From DASSCW01 sp036556695 (lineage in GTDB: Bacteria; Chloroflexota; Limnocylindria; QHBO01), in the NCBI GenBank assembly GCA_036556695.1, contig DATBIY010000006.1:1-64000 (forward strand): 64,000 bases of DNA, written 5' to 3'. The notes beneath the pieces were generated by a model. It was not told where the DNA came from and searched no databases. It saw only the letters and a list, made by a program, of their open reading frames with translations. A program made the translations under genes and the position numbers. How positions within the stretch are numbered: position 1 is the first letter of the stretch; each line of letters begins with the position of its first letter. Below, in pieces: positions 49,466-57,544 of the stretch.

Positions 49466-51672
49466 CGATGGCACGTTCCGTGGGAGTGGCGGCGGCGGTC
49501 GTGCTGACCGTGGTGGCCATGGGCTACGCCGCCTGGGACAGTGCGCTATGGGATCCGCGCTGGCAGCTGGGTCTCCACCTCTCGGCGCTGGCCATGGCCG
49601 GCGGCCTGGCCTGGCTGGCCCTCGCCGGCGGGGCGCTGCCGCGATCCCGCCTGGAGCTGCCGATCCTGCTCCTGCTGCTCGCATTTGCCTCCGCCGCGAT
49701 GACGCCGTGGAACGCCGGCCTCTCGGCGCAGTCTCTCGCCGCAATCTGCGCCACGGTGCTGGCGCTGCCGGGGGCCGCAGTTGCCATCCGCCACCGCCCC
49801 AACCTGACAGCCCTGGCCATCCTCCTGCCGATCCTCTACGTGTCCGCCGTCGCGCTGCTCGGGCTGCTCGCCAGGCGGCTGGACTGGGTGGCAGCCGGCG
49901 GGCCTGGCCTGCCACCGATTCGCCTGATTCGCGAGTCGACCATGCTGGGGTCGGTAGCGGTGCCGCCGTTCGTCGCGCTGTCGGCTGCCCCGCTGAGCCT
50001 GCTGATCTCCGATCGCCGGACGAGACGCGGCCTGCAGGCAGCGCTGCTGATCCTGGGCGTGCCGCTCACCGTCCTGTCCGGCTCGCGCTCGGCATGGATT
50101 GCCATCGCGGTGGCGGCCGCCGTGCTCCTCGTGCCGCCGATCATCCGCCGCGTTCGGCGCCGCGGCCTGGCGTGGCTCGGCCCGGATACGTGGACCCCGC
50201 GGCGCGTCGGAATCGCCGTCCTCGGCCTCGCCGTGCTGACGCTGTCGCTCACCCTCATCGCACCGCGGCTCACCGACCTGCGCTCGCTGCTGTACCGCGG
50301 CTTCCTGTGGCGCGACACGCTGGCCGCCTGGAGCAGCGACCCGCTGTTCGGCATCGGCCCCGGCAGCATGCCGTTCGCGCGGCAGGCGGCGGCCCCCTCG
50401 CTGAGCTTCCCGGTGCGGCAGCCGCACTCTCACGACGTGCCGCTGGGCATCCTGGGCGACGCCGGCCTGCTGGGCCTGGCTGCGGCGGCCGCGGTGGTGA
50501 TCACCTTCGTCTGGCTGGCGGGGCCATGGCGGACGCGGACCCGCCCCGGCCGCGCGGCGTTCGCGGTGTTGTCCGGCATCGCGACCTCGATGCTGTTCGA
50601 GGACCTGACCTTCCTGCCCGGCTTCAACCTGCTGATGCTGACCTTGGCCGCCATGGCACTGACCGATGGCGGCGCGATCACGTGGCGGCCCCTGCACCCG
50701 CCCGGCTGGCAGGGTCGCGGCCTGGCCGCGGCCGGGGTGGTGGCCAGTGCTGCGCTGGTGGCCGTCATGGCGGCCGGCGACGCATCCGCCATTGCCTACC
50801 GGCAGGGCACGGACGCGGCGTCGGGTCGCGACTGGCCGGCGGCGCTCGAGGCGTTCCAGGCATCGGTCCGGCTGAACCCGTGGCAGCCAACCGGCCCGAA
50901 GGCGGTGGCATTGGTGGCGGACCGTGCGGGGAAGCCGGAGTTGGCGCGCCAGTCAACCGAGCGCGCGGTGGAGCTTGGGCCGGGCGATGGCAGTGCCTGG
51001 ACGAACCTGGCGGTGCTGTGCCGCGCCCAGGGCGACCGCGAGTGCGCACGACGGGCCGCCGACCGCGCCGTCGACACGGCCAGCCCTTCCGGCCAGGAGC
51101 TGGCCAACGCGGCGCTCACCTACGAGTGGCTCGGCGACCGGCAGGCCGCGGACCGCGCATATCGCTTCTCGCTGCTGACCAACCCGTACACCAGCCTCAC
51201 GCTCCCGTGGCCGCGGCCGGTGAGCGTGGGCGACGGCACTGCGCCCGAGCTGGGCGTGGACGTGGCCGAGTTGAGCCTGCTGATCGCGCGCCGGGTGGCG
51301 AACGAGGACATCGATCCGGATGCGTATGCCACGCCCGTAATCCGGGCACTGGCCTACGCCATGACCGGCGATCGGCCCGCGGCCGAGGACGAGGTGCAGC
51401 GGGCGCTGACCGCGATGCCCGAATCGCCAACCGGCTGGGAGGTGGCCGCGCTGCTGGCGCGCCACTACGGCCAGGACGCCGAGCGGTTCCTGCGCATCGG
51501 CGACGCGGCCCGCGGGATCCAGCTGGCCAGCGGCACGCCGGAGCAGCCGGCGCTGGTCTACGACATCGCCACCTTCCGCGCCTACCCAGCCGATGGATTG
51601 GTAGCGGACGCCGTGCGGCTGGTCCCGAGCCAGCCATGGCCCTGGGTCCTGGAGCCGTACCTGGCGCGGTGA
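49462..51672 (+). CDS. O-antigen ligase-like polytopic protein with C-terminal TPRs
   Basis: 736-aa protein: about 11-12 membrane helices in residues 1-445, including the Wzy-C-type block with large external loop (RGFLWRDTLAAWSSDPLFGIGPG, PHSHDVPLGILGDAGLLGL), then a soluble tetratricopeptide region (about 455-736; WPAALEAFQASVRLNPWQPTGP, ELARQSTERAVELGPGDGSAW). Wzy-C proteins polymerise or ligate glycans to lipid or protein, and TPR-bearing versions occur in glycan ligases. No glycosyltransferase genes are adjacent. Start ATG overlaps the CYTH stop. Confidence 0.82.
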   Translation: MTMARSVGVAAAVVLTVVAMGYAAWDSALWDPRWQLGLHLSALAMAGGLAWLALAGGALPRSRLELPILLLLLAFASAAMTPWNAGLSAQSLAAICATVLALPGAAVAIRHRPNLTALAILLPILYVSAVALLGLLARRLDWVAAGGPGLPPIRLIRESTMLGSVAVPPFVALSAAPLSLLISDRRTRRGLQAALLILGVPLTVLSGSRSAWIAIAVAAAVLLVPPIIRRVRRRGLAWLGPDTWTPRRVGIAVLGLAVLTLSLTLIAPRLTDLRSLLYRGFLWRDTLAAWSSDPLFGIGPGSMPFARQAAAPSLSFPVRQPHSHDVPLGILGDAGLLGLAAAAAVVITFVWLAGPWRTRTRPGRAAFAVLSGIATSMLFEDLTFLPGFNLLMLTLAAMALTDGGAITWRPLHPPGWQGRGLAAAGVVASAALVAVMAAGDASAIAYRQGTDAASGRDWPAALEAFQASVRLNPWQPTGPKAVALVADRAGKPELARQSTERAVELGPGDGSAWTNLAVLCRAQGDRECARRAADRAVDTASPSGQELANAALTYEWLGDRQAADRAYRFSLLTNPYTSLTLPWPRPVSVGDGTAPELGVDVAELSLLIARRVANEDIDPDAYATPVIRALAYAMTGDRPAAEDEVQRALTAMPESPTGWEVAALLARHYGQDAERFLRIGDAARGIQLASGTPEQPALVYDIATFRAYPADGLVADAVRLVPSQPWPWVLEPYLAR

Positions 51673-51696
51673 GCGCGCGCCGCTGAGCGCCGAAGC

Positions 51697-52383
51697 TCAG
51701 TCGGACAGCGGCAGGCGAAGGATCAGGGCCAGCGTCGGGCGAGCACGCGGCTCGGCCGGAATGATCGGCGCCCGCAGCCACGCCGCGCCGGCCGGCCCTT
51801 CGCGATATCGGGCAGACAGCTGCCGCGCCGACAGCCCGTCGATGCCCAGGCTGGCCAGCGCCTCCGCGACCAGTGTCCCGTCGCCGGTGTAACCGCGGCC
51901 GGCGACCACTCGATCGCCGTCGGCCAGCAGCGCTCCCAGCCAGCGGCGCCGCACGCGGAACGAGCGACGGGTCACCGGCTCGCCGCCGGCCCACAGCAGG
52001 TCGCTGGCCACGTACGCCGGACGGCCGGCATCTGCCTGGCCGTCCAGGCGGGCACGCAGCAGCGCGGGATCCGGCCGGCCGTCGTCGTCCAGCACCAGCA
52101 GCGTGCCGTCCAGCACCACCCCATCCTCGCCCAGCTGTCCCAGCAGCTCACTCAGCTCGGGAAAGGTGGCGGTGGCATCGGCCAGGCCGTCCGCCTGCAG
52201 GCGGAGCCGCCCTCGCTCGGCCAGGGCGAAGGCGCGGATGCCCGGCCACCACGGCTCGAAAAAGTAGCCGGCGTCGTCGAACGGGGCGTCGACCTGGGTG
52301 GCCTGCATCGGCACGATGCGCGACGGCAAGCGCGCCGGGCGGTCCTCCGGCGGAACGGGCAGCGGCAGCTGCTCCGGGGGCAC
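51697..52383 (-). CDS. LigD-ligase-like protein lacking the catalytic lysine
   Basis: 228-aa protein encoded six bases after ku. It follows the adenylation domain of ATP-dependent LigD ligases: PMQATQVDAPFDDAGYFFEP at the N-terminus and VVLDGTLLVLDDDGRPDPAL as motif III-like region. The nucleotidyl lysine motif, normally ExKWDGxR, reads EPWWPGIR with no lysine, and the motif III Glu is also replaced (DGTL). The OB-fold domain is absent. Catalysis as a ligase is unlikely; it may be a structural partner of Ku. Start is GTG at 52383. Confidence 0.72.
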   Translation of the reverse strand: MPPEQLPLPVPPEDRPARLPSRIVPMQATQVDAPFDDAGYFFEPWWPGIRAFALAERGRLRLQADGLADATATFPELSELLGQLGEDGVVLDGTLLVLDDDGRPDPALLRARLDGQADAGRPAYVASDLLWAGGEPVTRRSFRVRRRWLGALLADGDRVVAGRGYTGDGTLVAEALASLGIDGLSARQLSARYREGPAGAAWLRAPIIPAEPRARPTLALILRLPLSD

Positions 52384-52389
52384 GCTGCC

Positions 52390-53298
52390 TCAGGCGGTCT
52401 TGCGGCGTCGCGCCGCCGGCGCCTCCTCTTCCGAGTCCTTGGCCTTGCGGCGGCCGGCGGTCTTCTTGGCGGTTGACTTGGCCGGCTTCTCCTCCGCCTC
52501 CCCGCCGCTGCGGCGCGACTCGCGGGCCGCAGCCACGCTGGCCTCCAGGGCGGCCATCAGGTCGCCGATCTTGGTGGGCTCGGTCTTGCGCGCCGGCTCC
52601 GGCTTCTGTCCGGCGATCTTGGCCTCGATGACCTGCATCAGGGCCTCGCGGTACTCGTCGTGCTCCTCGGATGGATCGAACTCGCCGCTCATCGAGGAGA
52701 CCAACTGCTCCGCCATCTTGCGCTCGCTGGCCTTGATCTCGATCTCGTCCTCGGGCAGATTCAGCTCCTCGAGCGAGCGGATCTCGTCGGGCCAGTGGAG
52801 CGTGGTGAGAAGCATCGTCTTGCTGAACGGGTTCAGTGCGGCCAGCTGCTCCCGGTCCTTGAGGACGATCTTGCAGATGGCGGTCTTGCCGGTCTCGGCC
52901 AGCACTGACTTGAGCAGGTAGAAGGCCTTGCGGCCGACCTCATCGGGCTCCAGGTAGTAGGCCTGCTTGACGAAGCGGGCGCCCTTCTCCTCGGCCTGAT
53001 CCTCGTCGACGAAGGCCTCGATTTCGATGGACCGCACGGTCTTGAGCGGCACCGACTCGAGGTCCTCCTCGGTAATGACCACGTACTTGCCCTTCGACCA
53101 CTCGTAGCCGCGCACAGTCTCCGAGCGCGGGATGACCTCATCGTCCTCGGGGCAATAGATCTTCATCTGGATCCGGCTCAGATCCTTCTTGTGCAGCAGG
53201 TTGAAGCCGATGCCACCCGATTCGGTGGCCAGGTACAGCTTCACCGGGATCGTCACCAGCCCGAACTGGATGGCCCCCCGCCACATGGATCGCGCCAT
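52390..53298 (-). CDS. ku: Ku DNA end-binding protein
   Basis: 302-aa bacterial Ku homodimer subunit for non-homologous end joining. Core: MWRGAIQFGLVTIPVKLY, LLHKKDLSRIQMKIYCP, SKGKYVVITEEDLESV, KQAYYLEPDE, and the minimal C-terminal helix region. Residues about 255-302 form a Lys/Glu/Ala-rich tail (AKSTAKKTAGRRKAKDSEEE) like the DNA-binding tails of other bacterial Ku proteins. A GGAGGAG ribosome site lies five bases before the ATG. Confidence 0.96.
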   Translation of the reverse strand: MARSMWRGAIQFGLVTIPVKLYLATESGGIGFNLLHKKDLSRIQMKIYCPEDDEVIPRSETVRGYEWSKGKYVVITEEDLESVPLKTVRSIEIEAFVDEDQAEEKGARFVKQAYYLEPDEVGRKAFYLLKSVLAETGKTAICKIVLKDREQLAALNPFSKTMLLTTLHWPDEIRSLEELNLPEDEIEIKASERKMAEQLVSSMSGEFDPSEEHDEYREALMQVIEAKIAGQKPEPARKTEPTKIGDLMAALEASVAAARESRRSGGEAEEKPAKSTAKKTAGRRKAKDSEEEAPAARRRKTA

Positions 53299-53399
53299 TC
53301 AAACTCCTCCGCCCGGGCGACCGCTCCGCGCCGGGGCGCCATGCTACACCTGCCTCGCAAAAGGGCCTGCCAAGCGGCTCGGCTAGGACCATCCCGTCA

Positions 53400-53428
53400 T
53401 TGTTCGCACTGCCTTCCGTACCCAGACT
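53400..53428 (+). promoter_or_regulatory. Predicted promoter of the receiver-domain gene
   Basis: TTGTTC (53400-53405) and CAGACT (53423-53428) have a 17-base spacer, and the ATG follows six bases after the hexamer, again predicting a leaderless mRNA. Confidence 0.4.
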
Positions 53429-53434
53429 GCAGGC

Positions 53435-53857
53435 ATGAGCGAGCCGACCGCAAGCCCCGTGCCGGCGCTGACCCCCGACGCGGAAGAGCAGCGTGCCTAC
53501 GTCCTGGAGGACGATCCGGATATCGCCGCGCTCGAGGCCGACATCCTGCGGGATCTGGGCTTCAGCGTGGTGATCTGCACGCGGATCGTCGAGCTGGGCG
53601 ATCTGATGGCGCTCGGCCTGCCGCACCTGCTGGTGGTGGACGTCATGCTGCCCGATGGAGACGGCGGCGACATCACCGAGCTGCTGCGCAACGCCTGGCC
53701 GGGCATCCCGGTCGTGTTCGTCTCCGCCGCGAGCCGCGAACGCCTGGCGGAGCTGGCGCCGACCGGCCCGGTCGTGGCCAAGCCTTTCGATATCGAGGCC
53801 TTCAGCGCCGCTGTCCTGGACGCGGTTGCCGCGCCACGCGCGCTGCGCAGCGCCTAG
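53435..53857 (+). CDS. Stand-alone response-regulator receiver protein
   Basis: 140-aa CheY-like receiver. Acidic pocket LEDDPD (about residue 24-29), phospho-acceptor Asp in LLVVDVMLPDGDGG (about 69), Ser in VFVSAAS and Lys in VVAKPFDIE are all present. There is no output domain and no histidine kinase nearby, so partners are unknown. It ends in a four-base overlap with the convergent OsmC gene. Confidence 0.9.
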   Translation: MSEPTASPVPALTPDAEEQRAYVLEDDPDIAALEADILRDLGFSVVICTRIVELGDLMALGLPHLLVVDVMLPDGDGGDITELLRNAWPGIPVVFVSAASRERLAELAPTGPVVAKPFDIEAFSAAVLDAVAAPRALRSA

Positions 53858-54363
53858 GGCGTGGCCGCGCCCAAGGCACGGCCGCCGGCGGGGCCGGTGA
53901 CCACCACCAAACCGCTCTCATTCGTTCCGTCTTCGGGGCGCTGGACGAGGTAGCGATGCTCGATGTGCACCGACGCCGACAGCATGGCGCTCACCGGGCA
54001 GTAGGCCGTGGCCGACAGCTCGATCGAGCGCCGCACCGCCTCCACCGTCATCGCTCCCACCAGGCGGTGCTCGATCACGATCGAGGTGAAGACCTGCGGG
54101 TGCTCATCGCGCTTCTCGGCGGTGGCGTGAATCTGGTAGCCGAGGAACGGCTGCCGCTTCTTGCGCAGGATGCTGGCCACGTCCATGGCAGTGCAGGCCA
54201 TCAGCGCCGCCAGCACGGTCTCGGTTGGACTGGCGGCCACGCCGCCCTCGGCCACCGGCGCGCTGTCGAAGCCCATCGCGAATCCGGAGCCGCTGACCGC
54301 CTCGACGCGCAGGCCCTCGTCCGGGTTGACGAAGGTGCCATGGGCGGTGACCTGGGTGGGCAT
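53854..54363 (-). CDS. OsmC family peroxidase-like protein
   Basis: 169-aa OsmC/Ohr-fold protein. The two redox cysteines are in ALMACTAMDVASIL (about residue 57) and SATAYCPVSAML (about 122), with the family Arg region supplied by EHRLVGA. It likely reduces organic hydroperoxides in the cytoplasm. ATG at 54363. It is nearly back-to-back with the divergent membrane protein gene, leaving under 30 bases for both promoters. Confidence 0.9.
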   Translation of the reverse strand: MPTQVTAHGTFVNPDEGLRVEAVSGSGFAMGFDSAPVAEGGVAASPTETVLAALMACTAMDVASILRKKRQPFLGYQIHATAEKRDEHPQVFTSIVIEHRLVGAMTVEAVRRSIELSATAYCPVSAMLSASVHIEHRYLVQRPEDGTNESGLVVVTGPAGGRALGAATP

Positions 54364-54392
54364 TGCGGGAGCCTAGCAGCGGGGGCGGCGCA

Positions 54393-55142
54393 GTGCGGCT
54401 GATCCGGCCGGCCGATATCTCCCCGCGACGCCGCTGGGCGCTGGCTCTCGCACTGGGCATGCTGTTGGTCGGCGGTGTGGCGGTGGCGCTGATGGGCCTG
54501 CTGCCGGATACCGGCGTCAACGGCATCGCCGCGCTGGGCATCGCGGGGGCGCTGGCCATTGGCGTGGGCGTCGGATGGCTGACCCGGGCCACGTCCTTCG
54601 GACGGCGACGGGAGGGAGATGACCTGGCCACGCTGCTTTCGCCGGCGTTCGACGACAGCTACGTCCTGATCCTGTCTCCCAGGCTGCCGGACGTTCCCAA
54701 GGATCTGGCCGCCCTGCTCATCGGGCCGGCCGGCGTGCGCGCGCTCATCGCCCGCCGCTGGCGCGGCCGCTATCGCGTGCGGGGCCGTGCCTGGGAGTAC
54801 GACACCAGATCACGCAGTGGCTGGATCCCCTGCCGCACCAACCCCTCGTTCGAGGCCGATGCGGTCGCAGATGCCGTCGTTACCTGGACACGCAGCGCGG
54901 TGGAAGATCCCGGAATACGCGTTGTGCCTGCCGTGGCCTTCCCACGGAAGGAGAGCGTCATCGTCCTGGAGGAGCCGGACGGCGAGATCGTGACCAGCGA
55001 CAACGCGCCGTGGTGGGCGCAGCGCATCGGGCGGGTCCAGCGTTTGGACGCCCAGCGCGCCGCCCGGCTGGTGAGCGCCGTGATCGACGCGGGTGACCAG
55101 CTCGCCACGCGCTCCGCGCCGGTGCCGCAACGAGCGGGTTGA
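54393..55142 (+). CDS. Membrane protein with NERD-like domain
   Basis: 249-aa protein with two N-terminal membrane helices (WALALALGMLLVGGVAVALMG and GIAALGIAGALAIGVGVGWL) and a cytoplasmic domain from about residue 80. LLIGPAGVRALIARRWRGRY and RGRAWEYDTRS recall the NERD nuclease-like fold, in which a GPxGV strand is followed by a catalytic ExK; here the position reads ALIARRW, so the acidic and lysine residues are missing. Domain call is tentative. I use GTG at 54393; a TTG at 54363 is the upstream option. Confidence 0.6.
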   Translation: MRLIRPADISPRRRWALALALGMLLVGGVAVALMGLLPDTGVNGIAALGIAGALAIGVGVGWLTRATSFGRRREGDDLATLLSPAFDDSYVLILSPRLPDVPKDLAALLIGPAGVRALIARRWRGRYRVRGRAWEYDTRSRSGWIPCRTNPSFEADAVADAVVTWTRSAVEDPGIRVVPAVAFPRKESVIVLEEPDGEIVTSDNAPWWAQRIGRVQRLDAQRAARLVSAVIDAGDQLATRSAPVPQRAG

Positions 55143-55143
55143 G

Positions 55144-55761
55144 CTAGCTCCCCTCACCCTCGCGCGCCTGCTGCAGCCAGCGCTCGGCGGTGGCGCTGTC
55201 CAGCACATCGGCCAGCAGCTCGTCGGGGAGCTCGTCGTCGGTGACCAGGATGATGTGCGAGCGCGCGCGCTGGAAGGCCACCGCGGCGGCAGTGCGACCC
55301 AGCTCGGGGTGCGCGCCGCAGGCGATGGTCACCTCGGTCATCGGCATGAATCGGTCGCTGGCGTTCAGCACCCCGTCCACCGGTCGACTGCCCTGCGGGA
55401 CGTGGATGGTGCCGGTGATGCGAAACGGTGGGATGCCCACCTGCGCTCGTACCGCGCGCTTCGGGATGCGCATCTCTGTCCGGGCCGCGCCTTCGGCTGC
55501 CTCGGCAGCGATCACCAGCAGCACCTTGTCGAGGTCGACCAGCACCTGCATGGCCGATACCGTGGCCGTCGCATCGGCATACTCGCTGACGGTGGCCTCC
55601 GCTACCGCCAGGTGGCTGGAAGACCCTGACGTTTGGTTGACGATATCGGCCACCCGGCTGAAGCGCGTGGCCGTCTTGCCCGAGACGCGGTACGCGTCGG
55701 TATAGACGTCGATGGGCACCGCCTCGGGTGACGAGGCGGCGAAGGGATCGAAGCCGCTCAT
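55144..55761 (-). CDS. Conserved-looking protein of unknown function
   Basis: 205-aa soluble protein rich in beta-strand patterns. Two similar halves can be seen: VPIDVYTDAYRVSGKTATRFSR-like opening with HLAVAEATVSEYADA, and IPPFRITGTIHVPQG with TEVTIACGAHPELGRT. The order resembles small beta-barrel domains of unknown function but I cannot name a family with confidence. Its stop is one base from the convergent NERD-like gene. No signal peptide or catalytic motif is visible. Confidence 0.65.
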   Translation of the reverse strand: MSGFDPFAASSPEAVPIDVYTDAYRVSGKTATRFSRVADIVNQTSGSSSHLAVAEATVSEYADATATVSAMQVLVDLDKVLLVIAAEAAEGAARTEMRIPKRAVRAQVGIPPFRITGTIHVPQGSRPVDGVLNASDRFMPMTEVTIACGAHPELGRTAAAVAFQRARSHIILVTDDELPDELLADVLDSATAERWLQQAREGEGS

Positions 55762-55781
55762 ACCCCGATGCTACCCCATGG

Positions 55782-57509
55782 TCAGCTGCTCTCCGGCCCC
55801 TCGCCGGTGGCCGCGATGCGCTCCGTCTCTCCGCCGCTTCCGCGCGCCAGCAGGATGCGACCGGTGGCCTGCTCTCTGAACAGCGCCTCCACCGTGCCCA
55901 GCGTGTCGATGTCGGCCGGCGTCTTGTCGTCGCGGATGCGCACGATGCGCGGGAAGCGCATGGCGAAGCCCGACTTGTGGCGGTTCGAGCGCAAGATCCG
56001 GTCGAAGGCGATCTCGACCACCACCTCGGGGTGCACCGTGCGGTAGCGGCCGAAGTCGCGCAGCGTGATCGACGTGAAGCGCTCGGTCATGGTCGCGATC
56101 TCGGCATCGGTCAGGCCGGTGTAGGCCTTGCCGATGGTCAGCAGCGGCGCATCGGCCTCCTCCGAGGCGCGGACGGAGAAGGTGTAGTCCGACAGGACGT
56201 TGCGCCGCTTGCCGTGGCCCCATTCCACGCCCACCACCACGCAGTCCAGGGTGGCCAGCGCCTTCTTCAGCTTCAGCCAACCAAGGCCGCGGCGGCCGGG
56301 CTGGTAGACCGAGTCCGGGTCCTTGACCATCAGGCCCTCGTTGTGTCGCTCGCGCGCGTCGGCGAAGTGGCGCTCCACCTCATCCGCGCTGCGGGCCGTC
56401 GCCAGGTTCGAGAGCAGGAAGCGCTCCCCGCTGCGGCCGGGCAGGTCCAGCCCCTCCAGCGCGGCGCGGCGCTGGCGCAGCGGCGTCTCCAGCAGGTCGT
56501 TGCCGTCGAGGTGCAGCAGGTCGAAGGCGACCAGCACCACCGGCACCTGTTCCAGCAGCTCCGGCCCCGGATTCACGCGGCCCAGGCGGGTCTGCAGGCT
56601 GGCGAAGTCCATGACCGATCCCGCCCGATACGGCACCAGCTCGCCATCGATCACCAGCCGATGGTCCAGCGTGGCAGCGGCCGATGCCACCTCCGGGAAG
56701 GAGATGGTGATGTCGTTCAGGTCGCGGCTGAACAGCCGTGCCCGGCCGTTGGCCAGATGCAGCTGTGCGCGGATGCCGTCGTACTTGTCCTCGATCCAGG
56801 CCTCGTCGCCCACCCGCCGCATCACCTCGTCCGCGTCGGCGACCGGCGTGGCCAGCATGAAGCGGATCGGCCGTCCCAGGTGCAGGGCGGCCGTGGCCAG
56901 CGCGTCATTCCGCGCCAGGACCGCCGCCTCGCCGGGCTCGCCCACCAGCATGAGGGCACGGCGCACGTCGTCGACGGGCCGCTCGAAGGCGGCAGCGATT
57001 GCCTCCTCCAGCAGCCCCTCGCGCAGGCCGATGCGCAGCTCGCGGGCGGCGATTCGGCCGATGTAGCGCGCCTCGCCGGGCGTGGCCCGCGCGTAGAGGC
57101 GAGCCATCTCGGTCACCCGCGCCTCAGCCGACTGCGCCTCGCTCATGCCGCGGAACGCGCGGTCGACGTCGCTGACGCTCAGTGGCGGCGGCGTGGGCGA
57201 GCGGCTCGTCAGCAGGTCGGCGGCGGCATCCCCAAGGTCCGAGTGGCGCAGGTAGGCCGAGTTCAGCGCCTCCGCAGCGGCTCCTGAGGCGGCGGCCAGG
57301 GCCTGGCTCTGCTGCACCCAGCCCAGCCCCAGGCGGTCCTGCGCCCCGGGCAGCGGCCGTCCCGCGAAGAAGGTTGCCGCGGCCGGTAGGACGGCAGCGG
57401 GAAGCGCTCGCAGGTAGGCCGCCAGCAAGTCGCGCTTCTTCAGCTTGGAGGTGGTGGCCGCCACGTCATCGGCAACGCGGGCGAACTCGGCGAACGTGGC
57501 GGCAGCCAT
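55782..57509 (-). CDS. ATP-dependent DNA ligase (LigB/archaeal type)
   Basis: 575-aa ligase with all three domains. N-terminal helical DNA-binding domain (about 1-200; FARVADDVAATTSKLKK), adenylation domain with the catalytic lysine in IEDKYDGIRAQ (about 240), motif III-like FDLLHLDG, motif IV EGLMVKDP, motif V WLKLKK, and a C-terminal OB-fold (VHPEVVVEIAFDRI, SGFAMRFPRIVRIR). It seals nicks in DNA and could be the active ligase for the Ku pathway. ATG at 57509 has a TAGACT hexamer seven bases upstream. Confidence 0.94.
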   Translation of the reverse strand: MAAATFAEFARVADDVAATTSKLKKRDLLAAYLRALPAAVLPAAATFFAGRPLPGAQDRLGLGWVQQSQALAAASGAAAEALNSAYLRHSDLGDAAADLLTSRSPTPPPLSVSDVDRAFRGMSEAQSAEARVTEMARLYARATPGEARYIGRIAARELRIGLREGLLEEAIAAAFERPVDDVRRALMLVGEPGEAAVLARNDALATAALHLGRPIRFMLATPVADADEVMRRVGDEAWIEDKYDGIRAQLHLANGRARLFSRDLNDITISFPEVASAAATLDHRLVIDGELVPYRAGSVMDFASLQTRLGRVNPGPELLEQVPVVLVAFDLLHLDGNDLLETPLRQRRAALEGLDLPGRSGERFLLSNLATARSADEVERHFADARERHNEGLMVKDPDSVYQPGRRGLGWLKLKKALATLDCVVVGVEWGHGKRRNVLSDYTFSVRASEEADAPLLTIGKAYTGLTDAEIATMTERFTSITLRDFGRYRTVHPEVVVEIAFDRILRSNRHKSGFAMRFPRIVRIRDDKTPADIDTLGTVEALFREQATGRILLARGSGGETERIAATGEGPESS

Positions 57510-57544
57510 GGGATCGAGTCTAGCGGCGTGTACGATCCGGGCCG

